Shown in pieces: positions 36,524 through 45,805 of a DNA stretch of 64,000 nucleotides. The notes under the pieces are model-generated. The model saw nothing but the letters and a program-made list of their open reading frames with translations. It was not told the DNA's origin and ran no database searches. Position numbers and translations under genes: made by a program. Origin of the DNA: Flavobacterium sandaracinum (GTDB taxonomy: Bacteria; Bacteroidota; Bacteroidia; Flavobacteriales; Flavobacteriaceae); the NCBI RefSeq assembly GCF_004349135.1, contig NZ_SMFN01000005.1, positions 97,024 to 161,023 on the forward strand, written 5' to 3'. Position 1 is the first letter of the stretch. Every line of letters begins with the position of its first letter.

Positions 36524-37066
36524 ATGAAGCGATACCAACAACTTTTAATACTACCAGCTATAGCTTTTAGCTTTATGGCGTGCATGCAGTCCACTAAAAC
36601 GGATAAAGCAAATACTGAGACTACAACCACAAAACAACAACAGCCCGTACTATCTTTGACTGATACGTCATTGAAAAAAGTGGCTAAAACGGATGCTCAA
36701 TGGAAAAAGGTACTTTCAGACAATCAATATTATATCCTTCGTAAGCAAGGAACAGAACGACCTTTCCAGAATGAGTTTAATGACAATCATAAAAAAGGAA
36801 ATTATTTCTGTGCTGCTTGTAAATTACCGTTGTTTTCGTCCAAAACAAAATTTAATTCAGGAACAGGATGGCCTAGTTTTTATGCTCCAATAAATAATAA
36901 TAGAGTTAAAGAAGTAGTAGACAAAAGCTTGGGAATGGTTCGTGGGGAAATAGTTTGTGCGCGTTGTGATGGTCATATAGGACATCTTTTTGATGATGGA
37001 CCTAATCCTACGGGATTGCGTTATTGCATGAATTCTGGAGCCATGTTATTTCAAGAATCAAAATAA
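36524..37066 (+). CDS. msrB: Peptide methionine-R-sulfoxide reductase, lipoprotein
   Basis: A 180-residue MsrB with lipoprotein signal IAFSFMAC (Cys20) and a Thr/Gln-rich linker before the catalytic domain. Two zinc-binding CxxC pairs are present (FCAACKLPLF and VCARCDGHIGH), as are the GTGWPSFY block and the catalytic Cys in LRYCMNSGAM. It reduces R-methionine sulfoxide, complementing MsrA directly upstream. Both are predicted to be exported, so the pair should protect envelope proteins. A long terminator hairpin follows. Confidence 0.96.
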   Translation: MKRYQQLLILPAIAFSFMACMQSTKTDKANTETTTTKQQQPVLSLTDTSLKKVAKTDAQWKKVLSDNQYYILRKQGTERPFQNEFNDNHKKGNYFCAACKLPLFSSKTKFNSGTGWPSFYAPINNNRVKEVVDKSLGMVRGEIVCARCDGHIGHLFDDGPNPTGLRYCMNSGAMLFQESK

Positions 37067-37091
37067 ATTGTGGTTAATTATTTAGTTCAAA

Positions 37092-37130
37092 AAAAGGGCG
37101 TTTGTTTCAACTGAAACAAACGCCCTTTTG
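37092..37130. terminator. Bidirectional terminator between msrB and HAD gene
   Basis: A 17-bp perfect stem, AAAAGGGCGTTTGTTTC with GAAACAAACGCCCTTTT, around a 4-nt loop (AACT). It lies between two convergent genes and has A/T tails on both sides. Confidence 0.92.
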
Positions 37131-37146
37131 AGTTTTACGATGGATA

Positions 37147-37836
37147 CTATTTGTTATAAACAGCAACTAATTGTTCTGCCATTGCTAAAATATCTTTCGC
37201 TTCAAAATCAGGTTTGTTGGACAAAGTATATACAGATTGTCCTTCACGAGCTATAAAACATGTCTTTAAACCAGCATGCGAAGCACCGGCTAAATCCCAA
37301 CCATGTGCCGCAATCATCAGCATATCTTTAGGTTGTACGGCTAGTTCTTTTGCTGCCCATAAATAAGTTATTGCTTCTGGTTTGTATTTTTTAAGACTAT
37401 CAATACTCAATGCCTGCTCAAAGTAATCAGTCAAATTTGAATTGATTAATTGCTGTTTTAGTGCATGCGGTGGCGAATTCGTCAAGGTAATTAATCTAAA
37501 ACCATGATCTTTTAAGAGCTTCAGACCTTTCTCTACATCAGGGTAGGCTTGCAAGGTTTGAATTTTTGAAAGGGTCGCTTTAATTTCATCTTCACTAACT
37601 TTTATATGCAGGGACGTGGCCGCCATAGACAAGGTTGCACTAGCAATTGTGCCAAAATCGTGATACGCATCAATGCTATTAGAAACAATGGAGTAATGCA
37701 ATAACATACCGAACCAGATTCTAAATCCCTGCTCATTATCAAGGAGCGCATTTACCGATTTTTTTAACGGAGTCATGTCGAGTAAAGTTTCGTTTACATC
37801 GAAGACGAGGACCGGTTTATTTTTGTGTGAATTCAT
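37147..37836 (-). CDS. Haloacid dehalogenase type II-like HAD hydrolase
   Basis: A 229-residue HAD-fold hydrolase. Motif I is VLVFDVNETLLDMTPL with the nucleophile Asp, motif II LITLTNSPPHAL, a Lys in LKKYKPEAITY, and motif III MIAAHGWDLAGASHAG. This pattern is that of type II haloacid dehalogenases, though many relatives act as phosphatases. No signal peptide. It ends 15 bp before... the upstream GH113-like gene stop at 37851, so the two may be co-transcribed, with no clear metabolic link. Confidence 0.87.
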   Translation of the reverse strand: MNSHKNKPVLVFDVNETLLDMTPLKKSVNALLDNEQGFRIWFGMLLHYSIVSNSIDAYHDFGTIASATLSMAATSLHIKVSEDEIKATLSKIQTLQAYPDVEKGLKLLKDHGFRLITLTNSPPHALKQQLINSNLTDYFEQALSIDSLKKYKPEAITYLWAAKELAVQPKDMLMIAAHGWDLAGASHAGLKTCFIAREGQSVYTLSNKPDFEAKDILAMAEQLVAVYNK

Positions 37837-37850
37837 TTTATTATTTTAAA

Positions 37851-38879
37851 TTATTGGTACCATTTTTTAATGGTTTCAAGTGCAGGTTTTTCCTGTGGTG
37901 TGTAATCAATACTATTTTTTGGCTCTTTATGATACGCATCAGCATACCATTTCCAGGCAAATCCGCCCGCAAACCAGTTCTTTTGCGTTAAGGTTTGAAA
38001 CAAGGATTCGTAGGCATTGGCTTGCGCCAAATTATTAATTCCACTTTGATTTTCTTTCCAAGGTTCTTTGGCTGCTTGGTCGGAATTGCGATAACCAAAT
38101 TCTGTAAAGAGTATTTTCTTGTTGGTTTTAGCTTGTAGCTTTTCCATTTTTAGGATGTGTTGCTGCCAAGCTTCATTAAGATCAGCAACTGCGGGTGTTG
38201 TGGCATCAGATAAAGGAAAATATGCATCGATCCCGATGTAATCCAACTCATTCCAGAAAGGGACTTTATCAAAATCATCCCAGTTTGCGGCGTAAGTTAA
38301 TTTCCCAGTGTAGATTTTTTTAATTTTCTGGATTAATTGCGACCAATATTCGGGTCTTTTGGCCACTGAATTTCCTAGTTCGGTACCAAAACAAAATAGT
38401 TCTATTTTTTCTTGCTGGGCTAATTGAGCAAAATCAAGAATGTATTTTTCATAATCGGCTTCCCATTTTTTCCATTCGGAATCCGTGGCAAAATCTAAAT
38501 TTCCTGTATAAAAATTATGATTTACCCAAAGATGTGGTTTTAGCATAACCGTCATTTTATACTCATGCGCCAGTTGATTACTGGCTATAATGCCTTCCGT
38601 TCTTTCGCCCCACCATTGTCTTTTATTATTGTAATGAACAGAAGCATTTTCGACGTCAACAAAAGCATACGGAATTAATGAAATCGAATTAATATGATGT
38701 GCTTTCAATTCGTCAAATGTGGTGTTTTTTAACTCTTTGATGGGGGCGACCAAATTCATTCCTTTGTACTCTAATTTCGTTTTAAAAGAGGTTGAGTCAA
38801 CCATAGAGGAATGATAGAAAGAAAATCCGCTGGCGACGATCAGTAAAAATGCGGCGAGGATAAAAAAGGTTTTCTTCAT
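37851..38879 (-). CDS. GH113-like glycoside hydrolase
   Basis: A 342-residue TIM-barrel hydrolase with an N-terminal hydrophobic signal or anchor (FFILAAFLLIVASGFSFY). YKGMNLVAPIKEL opens the barrel. The acid/base Glu is probably in FCFGTELGNSV (about residue 165) and the nucleophile Glu in ILFTEFGYRN (about residue 267); IDAYFPLSD lies between them. These match GH113, a clan containing beta-mannanases. Substrate in this organism is unknown and no other mannan-degrading gene is adjacent. It is either periplasmic or tethered to the inner membrane. Confidence 0.8.
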   Translation of the reverse strand: MKKTFFILAAFLLIVASGFSFYHSSMVDSTSFKTKLEYKGMNLVAPIKELKNTTFDELKAHHINSISLIPYAFVDVENASVHYNNKRQWWGERTEGIIASNQLAHEYKMTVMLKPHLWVNHNFYTGNLDFATDSEWKKWEADYEKYILDFAQLAQQEKIELFCFGTELGNSVAKRPEYWSQLIQKIKKIYTGKLTYAANWDDFDKVPFWNELDYIGIDAYFPLSDATTPAVADLNEAWQQHILKMEKLQAKTNKKILFTEFGYRNSDQAAKEPWKENQSGINNLAQANAYESLFQTLTQKNWFAGGFAWKWYADAYHKEPKNSIDYTPQEKPALETIKKWYQ

Positions 38880-38946
38880 AATCGTAAAGTTACTTATTAA
38901 AAAAGAGGATACTAACTTCTATGTGAAAATTAATATTTTTTAGGTT

Positions 38947-39627
38947 TTACAATCGCTTGATTTCCTTGTTAAAAAACGAATTTTTGTAAATAAATTTTAC
39001 CGTTTGAACTGTGGCTAAAAACAAGAATAAAATCATAAAAATGGTATTGATGTAAGAACTTATTTTTAATTGATTTGCTTCAATTAAAAATTGTCCAACA
39101 TGAGCAAAGAGAAACATTCCTAAACCAGTTCCTAATAAAGCACCAAGTATAAATTTATTCGTAGTTTTTATTTGATCGTCTAGTTTAGCTGTTCTAAAAA
39201 GATAGATATAAATTCCAGACCAATAGGGCCATTGGATAAAATTTAAAAGATTTAGAAATACAGCCAATAGAAAAGGATATTGAATCAGTATTAGATTAGA
39301 AAGACTGACATTTTGATGATTAGCACTACTAGTCATGAAATATAAGCCAATGACTAAAAGAAAGAGTATGGTAAACAGGTCGATAAACAGTAGTAATTTC
39401 CTTTGGTTGACGAGCCAGCGCGCTATTTTATAAACCATTTTCAAAACAAAATATTGAACAAAAATAATTCCTAAAATAAAGGAGAGTGATGCCCAATTCC
39501 CTTGTTCCAATAAAATTTGCAAACTAATTACGTTGGTATAACCTATTGGTAAAGCGCCAAGTAAACTGATCGAAAACCCTAAAAGAATTGGTTTTTTTTT
39601 AGAATGTAAAACAGCAATCAATTTCAT
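38947..39627 (-). CDS. LysE-like membrane exporter
   Basis: A 226-residue protein with six hydrophobic segments. The first, LGFSISLLGALPIGYTNVIS, has the proline-rich PxGxxN-type signature of LysE/RhtB amino-acid exporters, and GALLGTGLGMFLFAHVGQFL appears in the second half. The family match is weaker than for its neighbours and the transported substrate is unknown. It lies between the AhpD-like gene, separated by a terminator, and the glycosidase gene. Confidence 0.65.
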   Translation of the reverse strand: MKLIAVLHSKKKPILLGFSISLLGALPIGYTNVISLQILLEQGNWASLSFILGIIFVQYFVLKMVYKIARWLVNQRKLLLFIDLFTILFLLVIGLYFMTSSANHQNVSLSNLILIQYPFLLAVFLNLLNFIQWPYWSGIYIYLFRTAKLDDQIKTTNKFILGALLGTGLGMFLFAHVGQFLIEANQLKISSYINTIFMILFLFLATVQTVKFIYKNSFFNKEIKRL

Positions 39628-39693
39628 ATTTATGTAGGCTTGGTTCTAATACAAGTATAGACATGCACATTGCTAATTCCTGACGACAGTAGA

Positions 39694-39733
39694 TAAAAAA
39701 AACCAATAAGTGTTTTTGAGGCTTATTGGTTTT
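39694..39733 (-). terminator. Terminator after the AhpD-like gene
   Basis: Read on the minus strand, AAAACCAATAAG pairs with CTTATTGGTTTT around an 11-nt loop, followed by eight T. It lies just after the stop at 39755. Confidence 0.87.
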
Positions 39734-39754
39734 CAAATCTAGATAATTTTCAAA

Positions 39755-40303
39755 TTATTTTTTCCAAGCTCTTGAAGTAAAAGGAGCTTCTAATTCCGGA
39801 TTGGTAATATGGTTTGAATAATTGCTGATTAATTTCACAGCAATACCTGCTAAGATTCCCAGAACATGTTGCTCTGTGTATCCAACAGCTAAGAAAGCAT
39901 CCACTTCTTCTTGCGGTACAATTCCTCTGTTTAAAGAAAGGGAACGCGTTAATTGTGACAATTGCTTTAATTTAGGATCTGCAATTTCTGCACCGTTTCG
40001 AATAGCATCTGTAATTTCTGTTGGAACCTTAGCCATATCTGCAAGGGTGCTATGCGCAGCAACACAATATTCGCAATTGTTTTCATAAGCTGCAGTAAGG
40101 AATACCACTTCTTGCTCTGTTGCATTGAATCCCGCATTGGCTCTAAAGCTAGTGTAAGAGTAGATGTAAGCATCTAACAAAGCGGGATTAGCGCCCATGG
40201 TTTTATACATGTTGGGAACAAAACCAAAGGCTTTTTGTGTTTTGTCGAAAATCTCTTGTGTTATAGGAGAAATGGAATTATTTTCCAATTTTAAATGTGC
40301 CAT
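39755..40303 (-). CDS. Carboxymuconolactone decarboxylase-fold (AhpD-like) protein
   Basis: A 182-residue all-helical protein. NCEYCVAAHSTLAD near residue 77 is the CxxC-x3-H redox centre of AhpD-type peroxidase-related proteins, and FGFVPNMYKTMGANPALLDA near the N-terminus is typical of that group. It may act as a small-molecule peroxidase or disulfide reductant. The AraC regulator gene lies 89 bp upstream on the same strand and may control it. The gene is closed by its own terminator. Confidence 0.87.
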   Translation of the reverse strand: MAHLKLENNSISPITQEIFDKTQKAFGFVPNMYKTMGANPALLDAYIYSYTSFRANAGFNATEQEVVFLTAAYENNCEYCVAAHSTLADMAKVPTEITDAIRNGAEIADPKLKQLSQLTRSLSLNRGIVPQEEVDAFLAVGYTEQHVLGILAGIAVKLISNYSNHITNPELEAPFTSRAWKK

Positions 40304-40392
40304 TGTATTTGTTTTTTAATTAATAGAATAGTTTTTATTAACTATACAAAGGTCCGATGAATGCTTAATTAAAACTTTGGCAGAAGGTTCAA

Positions 40393-41247
40393 CTATTTGC
40401 TTATTTGGTCCAAACGGTAGTTTGAGGGAGAATTATTGAATTTTTCATGGAAAAGCTTAGAAAAATTAGCCAGATCATTAAAGCCACAATCAAAAGCAAT
40501 GTCAGTAATTCGTTCCTCAGAAATAAGCAATAGCTCGGCCGCTTTTTCTAATCTTTTATTACGAATGTAACTGGCTGGTGTGGCATTATAATTTTTTTTA
40601 AATTCTCTTTTAAAGGAAGATAAGCTCAAATGAGTCATTTCGGCCAATTCTTCGGTGGTGAAATGGTAATAAAGGTTGCTTTCAATAATTTGCTTGAAAC
40701 TATAACTGCTAGGAGAAAACAGCTGCGATAATATTTGTTGAATAAGAGGCGCATTTTTTGTTTGGCATAATAGCAGAATGATTTCTTTTAATTTAATAAT
40801 CAATAAATCCTCATTAATAAGGCTTGGATTGTCAAAATAGAACAACAAACTCTCAATGTATTTTTCTATTAGAAAATCATTGTTAATTATACTCAAGTCA
40901 CTATTTGTATCCAGAATAGCAGGCTGTTGAAAAACTTTAGGTAACTCTGTATCGTAAATCTTTTTTAATATTTCAGGATGAAAATGAATCACAACAATTT
41001 CATGTTTTTGTGCTTTAACCGTACTTTTTATTTGACTGAAATAAGAACCACATTTTAATAAAACAGCATCATTTTGTGGGATAATAACGTTTTGATTTGG
41101 AGTGCTATAATTGATTTGTCCTTGCAACAAATAGAGAAAGCAGGCTTCATCCGGCATTGGATTTGGAATCTTAAAAGGCGATTGAATGAGTAGTTTTTCA
41201 AATATTTTTTTGCCAAAGAGCTCGTATCGTTTTCGTTCTACTATCAT
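40393..41247 (-). CDS. AraC family transcriptional regulator
   Basis: A 284-residue regulator: an N-terminal cupin-like sensing domain (residues about 10-100, CFLYLLQGQINYSTPNQNVI) and a C-terminal AraC double helix-turn-helix (residues about 185-280) with LYYHFTTEELAEMTHLSLSS, FKREFKKNYNATPASYIRNK and ITDIAFDCGFNDLANFSKLF. The effector is unknown. The nearest target by position is the AhpD-like gene directly downstream. Confidence 0.93.
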   Translation of the reverse strand: MIVERKRYELFGKKIFEKLLIQSPFKIPNPMPDEACFLYLLQGQINYSTPNQNVIIPQNDAVLLKCGSYFSQIKSTVKAQKHEIVVIHFHPEILKKIYDTELPKVFQQPAILDTNSDLSIINNDFLIEKYIESLLFYFDNPSLINEDLLIIKLKEIILLLCQTKNAPLIQQILSQLFSPSSYSFKQIIESNLYYHFTTEELAEMTHLSLSSFKREFKKNYNATPASYIRNKRLEKAAELLLISEERITDIAFDCGFNDLANFSKLFHEKFNNSPSNYRLDQISK

Positions 41248-41321
41248 CTTAAATATTCTGTTTTGTTTTTTTTTAAAGAGTCATGGCTTATTGAATAGAA
41301 TTCCTAACCAATTAAAACAAA

Positions 41322-41591
41322 TTAGATTTTGTTAATGGATTCAATTATTTTAATTTTTTTCTCTTCGTCTAATGTAGCCATTTTTTTATTGGAATCGATT
41401 GCAAACCATTTGCCTATGAGGGCATCGAGTAATTTGGATTGTTTTTCGTATTCATTACAGGTCCTGCACAGGGCTTTGTGCGCTTGTAATTGCAACTTTT
41501 CTTTCAACGTTAAAGGAGTGAACATTTGTTTGTCGATTAGCTCTGTTGTCTTTTTACAGGGTCTCAACAATGTTCTCATTACTTCATTCAT
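41322..41591 (-). CDS. Small zinc-finger anti-sigma-like protein
   Basis: An 89-residue soluble protein with QAHKALCRTCNEYEKQS, an HxxxCxxC zinc motif as found in ZAS anti-sigma factors, and no membrane segment. It starts 23 bp after the stop of an ECF sigma gene, the usual place for a cognate anti-sigma. A role as inhibitor or redox-sensitive partner of that sigma is therefore likely but inferred. It is the last gene of a 13-gene minus-strand run. Confidence 0.78.
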   Translation of the reverse strand: MNEVMRTLLRPCKKTTELIDKQMFTPLTLKEKLQLQAHKALCRTCNEYEKQSKLLDALIGKWFAIDSNKKMATLDEEKKIKIIESINKI

Positions 41592-41614
41592 ATTCTTCGA
41601 ATATTAAAGTTTGG

Positions 41615-42196
41615 TTAAACCCATTTCAATTCCAGACATTTTTTTAGCAACAGCTTGGATCGATGCACAATCTGCCAATAATTAGACGTAGTAATTTCTA
41701 ATTCCTGACAAATAGTTTCTGTTTTTTTATCACTTAAATATTTGGATGTTACAGCTAATTTCCATTTCTGTGGCAGTTCTTCCATGCAATTTTCCATGAT
41801 TGAATTGAATTCAGGATTGTCTAGTAATTCTTGGTCTTGATCCCAAGCGGCATTGATATCATTTGATTTCCAGCATCCGTGGGTATTAAAAAGTCCATCC
41901 GAAAGTTCATTACCACTATTTTCGGTTAAACTGAAGTTTTTCCTAGTGGTTCGAGCACTCAATCGATAATAGTCAATTACTTTATTGTTGAGTATGGAGA
42001 ACAACCAAGTTTTAGGGTGGCTTTTGCCTTGAAAAGTATCTATTTTATGAAATGCAGCCATGAAAGTATCTTGTACTAAATCCTCAGCAACTTCCTTGGA
42101 AGATGTTTTGAAAAAGGCCCAAGAATAGAGTTCATCACTAAATTGATTGACCCATTGTTCTAGAATTGATTTTGGATTTTCTTTAATTTGGTCCAT
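41615..42196 (-). CDS. ECF RNA polymerase sigma factor
   Basis: A 193-residue ECF sigma factor. Region 2 is visible as [20 protein letters not shown] and [17 protein letters not shown]; region 4 as [17 protein letters not shown] with helix-turn-helix [20 protein letters not shown]. The start lies inside the end of the upstream GT87 gene (14-bp overlap), so it is coupled to the glycosyltransferase genes. The small zinc-finger gene follows. Confidence 0.93.
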   Translation of the reverse strand: MDQIKENPKSILEQWVNQFSDELYSWAFFKTSSKEVAEDLVQDTFMAAFHKIDTFQGKSHPKTWLFSILNNKVIDYYRLSARTTRKNFSLTENSGNELSDGLFNTHGCWKSNDINAAWDQDQELLDNPEFNSIMENCMEELPQKWKLAVTSKYLSDKKTETICQELEITTSNYWQIVHRSKLLLKKCLELKWV

Positions 42197-43562
42197 TAAT
42201 TTTACCTTTATTATTTAAAAAATCCAAATATACTCCTTTTTCTAACCTTGGAATCTTACTCTTTTCATAAAAAAGGTATAGGATCACCGTGCAGTATTCG
42301 ATAGCAATAAGCCAATAATTTTCTGAAAACATTATTTTTGAATAGGCGCTGTAGCTTAAAATGATGGTGTAACTCCACAAAAAAGGATACTTGTAGGAGG
42401 TAAAAACAGCAATCAAAATTAGGTTTATTACATACCAAGGATGTACTGTTGTGGCAGTAAAAAAATAAACGGTCAATGCTATTAGCATACTGTTTAATAA
42501 TGGAATGGTATTTTTATTTTTCTCTTTTAAACTTTGAAAAGTGATGTAAATAATAATAAAAACAGGGATTATTTTTCCGGTAATGTGAATAATGTTATAT
42601 CCGGTGATCCAAAATCCAATCTGACGAATGATGTAATAAATACTGGCGTTGAATTCAAAATTAGTAAACCAAAGGCCTATGGTTTCGCTATAATTCTGAA
42701 TTAGTTCCTTTGAAAGAAAGGGAAGGAAAAGCAACATATTTATACCCATAACAAGAGTATAAAAAAGGATTGCTTTTTTCCATCCTAATTTTCTAAAAAA
42801 AAGAGGCAATAGCAATAATGGTAATAATTTCACTGAAATCGACAAGGCCAAAATTACGGCGGCTAATTGCCATTTGTTTTGTTCCAATAGATAAATTGCC
42901 CAAACAAAAAAGAACAACATGACTCCTTCAAAATGTAAATTCCCAGTAAGTTCAATCAGTACTAAGGGATTAAGAATATACCAGAAAATGCGGTGTTTCT
43001 CCATCCCTAAACGGACTAATAATTTACTGCCGAAATATAAAGTTCCAAAATCGGCTGCGATAATTAGTAATCGCATTCCTATTGCTGCTCCTAGTATCGA
43101 TTGATTACTGAAAAAGGCCGCCACAGCAAATAAAAATTGGTTCACAGGAGGATAATTTGAATAATGTCCGGCGCTTAAACTACCCATTCCATTATACAAA
43201 TCGCTTGCATTTGGAATAGCAAAGTTACTTTGATTGATAAGGTCTTTTGGTAGCTGTAAGTAGGGATTTATATTTTCAAGAATTAGGTTTCCGTCCCATA
43301 TAAACCGAAAATAATCTTGAGATAAATTAGGCAGTGCCACTAGAAAAACCAATCGAAATAGCAGCGCCGCTCCAATTAGAAAAAGAAAATTGTCTTTTTG
43401 AAGTTTGATAATTTGATAAAAAGAAACAAATAATAAGCTATACGAAACCAACAAATAGAGGAATTCAGATCGATTTAAAACGTAAGCGATATACGCATAA
43501 ATAAAGATGCTTAATGCAAGAAAGCAATAAGACTTCGCATTATTTGAAGCGCTCCAACTCAT
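42183..43562 (-). CDS. GT87-like polytopic glycosyltransferase
   Basis: A 459-residue integral membrane protein with about eleven hydrophobic helices. [19 protein letters not shown] near residue 85 carries the acidic and aromatic loop typical of DUF2029/GT87 enzymes, and [20 protein letters not shown] follows in the same external loop. Such GT-C enzymes move mannose or another sugar from a polyprenyl-phosphate donor to a lipid or glycan on the outer face of the membrane. The two upstream genes, overlapping or 1 bp apart, encode a polyprenyl-phosphate-sugar synthase-like GT2 and a processive GT2, which would supply donor and acceptor. Confidence 0.83.
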   Translation of the reverse strand: MSWSASNNAKSYCFLALSIFIYAYIAYVLNRSEFLYLLVSYSLLFVSFYQIIKLQKDNFLFLIGAALLFRLVFLVALPNLSQDYFRFIWDGNLILENINPYLQLPKDLINQSNFAIPNASDLYNGMGSLSAGHYSNYPPVNQFLFAVAAFFSNQSILGAAIGMRLLIIAADFGTLYFGSKLLVRLGMEKHRIFWYILNPLVLIELTGNLHFEGVMLFFFVWAIYLLEQNKWQLAAVILALSISVKLLPLLLLPLFFRKLGWKKAILFYTLVMGINMLLFLPFLSKELIQNYSETIGLWFTNFEFNASIYYIIRQIGFWITGYNIIHITGKIIPVFIIIYITFQSLKEKNKNTIPLLNSMLIALTVYFFTATTVHPWYVINLILIAVFTSYKYPFLWSYTIILSYSAYSKIMFSENYWLIAIEYCTVILYLFYEKSKIPRLEKGVYLDFLNNKGKINGPN

Positions 43563-45040
43563 TTATTTACTTGTATTGATTTTATAAATACAAAACTAAA
43601 GCCGATGACAAGCATTACATGCAGAGCAATCAAGCTGTAGTCATTTAATCGAAAAGCACTATACATTGCAAAAATAAAGTAGAGTATTAATAGTCCCTCT
43701 ATGATTATATTTTTAGAAATGCTTTTGGAAAGATAACTATTCTGTTTCCATTTATCTTTAAGTCCTTCAATATTGAGTTTTGGAGTACGTACAAATTCAC
43801 TTTTTTTGCCCCATAAACCTTCCAAGACCGCTATCGAGTTGTGGAATGAAAATCCCATGGCAATGGTATAAAAGGTAATAAACAAACTGCTGTATTTCAA
43901 AAAATTCTTGAAACCTCCACCGTGAATACTTTTATAGGTAGCCCAATAACTGATGAAAAAGAGGATAGAGGTAATGATGAAAAAGAGTAGCAAGTCAAAA
44001 ACTTTTTCAAACTGTGCAAACTCATTTCTTATATACAACATGGGCACACTTAAGATTGCCATGGTAAAGATTGCTAAGAACATGCTGCTATTTAATAAAT
44101 GCAACATGCCATGCGCTTTGGTCTTGAATCCGATGGATTTTGATTGTAGTACACGAATTGCATTTTTGCTAAAATTTTCAGCTCCACCTTTATTCCATCT
44201 GAATTGCTGAGAGCGTGCAGCACTAATAATAGCTGGCAGTTCAGCCGGCGTAACCACATTTTCCAGATATTTGAATTTCCAGTTTTTTAACTGAGCCCGA
44301 TAACTTAAATCCAAATCCTCTGTTAGCGTATCACTTTCCCAGTTTCCTGCGTCAAGGATGCATTGCTTTCTCCACACACCCGCAGTTCCATTAAAATTGA
44401 TAAAATGCAATTTGGAATTCCGTCCTACTTGTTCTAGAGTAAAGTGGGCATCTAGTGCAAAAGCTTGAATTTTTGTCAATATCGAATAATCGCGGTTCAG
44501 GTGTCCCCAACGAGTTTGCACTACGCCAATTTTTTGATCTTTAAAATAAGGAATTGTTTTGTAGAGCCAGTCTTTTTGAGGAACAAAATCAGCATCAAAA
44601 ATAGCGATGAATTCTCCTTTGGCGCTAAGCAAACCTTGCTTCAAAGCGCCTGCTTTGTAACCTGTTCTATTGGTTCGCTTGATATGCTTTATATCTAGTC
44701 CTGACTGCGCGATTTTATGGATTAAGAGTGCTGTACTCGCTACGCTTTCATCAGTACTATCATCTAGAACCTGAATTTCTAATCGGTCCTTTGGATAGTC
44801 CATTTTAGCTATTGTAGTCAACAGGCGTTCCACTACATATTTTTCATTATAAATAGGAAGCTGTATCGTCACAAAGGGAATTTCATCAGGCTTTGATAAA
44901 TCATATTGGACAGATTGATCCGTATTATTTTTACTTCGTAGATAATTTAGCAACAAGTTAAAGTGGGCTAGACTATAGAAAAACAAAAGCAAAATCGAAA
45001 TGCTGTAGAGAATTACGATGATATATGAAAGTAGTAACAT
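43559..45040 (-). CDS. Processive GT2 glycosyltransferase (cellulose-synthase-like)
   Basis: A 493-residue membrane GT2. One helix at the N-terminus, catalytic domain in about residues 50-290, then four helices. The signature of processive family 2 enzymes is complete: DDSTDE for nucleotide binding, AIFDADFVP (DxD), [16 protein letters not shown] (TED) and [11 protein letters not shown] (QxxRW). It probably makes a short or repeating glycan or a glycolipid head group. Its stop overlaps the GT87 start by 4 bp, and the polyprenyl-phosphate-type GT2 is 1 bp upstream, so all three are translationally coupled. Confidence 0.9.
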   Translation of the reverse strand: MLLLSYIIVILYSISILLLFFYSLAHFNLLLNYLRSKNNTDQSVQYDLSKPDEIPFVTIQLPIYNEKYVVERLLTTIAKMDYPKDRLEIQVLDDSTDESVASTALLIHKIAQSGLDIKHIKRTNRTGYKAGALKQGLLSAKGEFIAIFDADFVPQKDWLYKTIPYFKDQKIGVVQTRWGHLNRDYSILTKIQAFALDAHFTLEQVGRNSKLHFINFNGTAGVWRKQCILDAGNWESDTLTEDLDLSYRAQLKNWKFKYLENVVTPAELPAIISAARSQQFRWNKGGAENFSKNAIRVLQSKSIGFKTKAHGMLHLLNSSMFLAIFTMAILSVPMLYIRNEFAQFEKVFDLLLFFIITSILFFISYWATYKSIHGGGFKNFLKYSSLFITFYTIAMGFSFHNSIAVLEGLWGKKSEFVRTPKLNIEGLKDKWKQNSYLSKSISKNIIIEGLLILYFIFAMYSAFRLNDYSLIALHVMLVIGFSFVFIKSIQVNK

Positions 45041-45041
45041 G

Positions 45042-45734
45042 TTATTTTTTAAAAGTGTATTTGATGATCCATCCTATTATTTTTATTCCTGCCATAACGC
45101 TTCCTTTTACAGTTCCTGATACTTTTGAAACTCCTATTCTGTTTTTATAACGAACCGGAATTTCGACGTAGGACATTTTTTGTTTTAAAACCTTCAGTTG
45201 CATTTCGACCGTCCATCCATAGGTTTTATCCTCCATTTGAAGCGCCACTAACTTTTCATATTTGATGGCTCTAAAAGGACCCAAGTCTGTAAATGTAGCA
45301 TTAAAAAAGGTTTTCATTAAGGTTGTTGCCAGCCAGTTTCCAAAAACCTGCTGCGGTGTCATCGAATGTTTTTCTCTTAAACGGGCTACTCTTGCGCCTA
45401 TAACAAAATCAATGTTATCGTTCAGTATAGGAGCAATTAGTTGGGTTAATTCCTCTGGATAATCAGAGTAATCTCCATCCAAAAAAACAATAATATCGGG
45501 CTTCGTTTCTAGTTGAGCAACGTATTCCATTCCTTTAAGACAAGCATAGCCATATCCTTTTCTGCTTTCGGATAGTACCGTGGCACCCGCATTTTTGGCG
45601 ACCTGAATCGTGTCGTCTGTGGAATTATTGCTAATCACAATAACTTCCGAGACACTAGATGGAATATCTTGGATGACATATCCTATGGCTTTTTCCTCAT
45701 TGTAAGCAGGAATAATTACTTTAATATTTTTCAT
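45042..45734 (-). CDS. Dolichyl-phosphate-mannose-synthase-like GT2
   Basis: A 230-residue GT2 glycosyltransferase with VIIPAYNEEKAIGYVI at the N-terminus, VISNNSTDDT, the metal-binding DGD in IVFLDGDYSDYPEEL and the acceptor region FTDLGPFRAIKYEKLVAL. There are no C-terminal membrane helices, as in DPM1-type enzymes that load sugar onto polyprenyl phosphate. This product could be the donor for the GT87 protein two genes downstream. Confidence 0.87.
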   Translation of the reverse strand: MKNIKVIIPAYNEEKAIGYVIQDIPSSVSEVIVISNNSTDDTIQVAKNAGATVLSESRKGYGYACLKGMEYVAQLETKPDIIVFLDGDYSDYPEELTQLIAPILNDNIDFVIGARVARLREKHSMTPQQVFGNWLATTLMKTFFNATFTDLGPFRAIKYEKLVALQMEDKTYGWTVEMQLKVLKQKMSYVEIPVRYKNRIGVSKVSGTVKGSVMAGIKIIGWIIKYTFKK

Positions 45735-45805
45735 ATTTTTTTGAGTCTCTTTTAAAAAGACTGATTTCCTCTGCGAAAATAAGGATTTATGTAAAAAGGA
45801 ATTGG

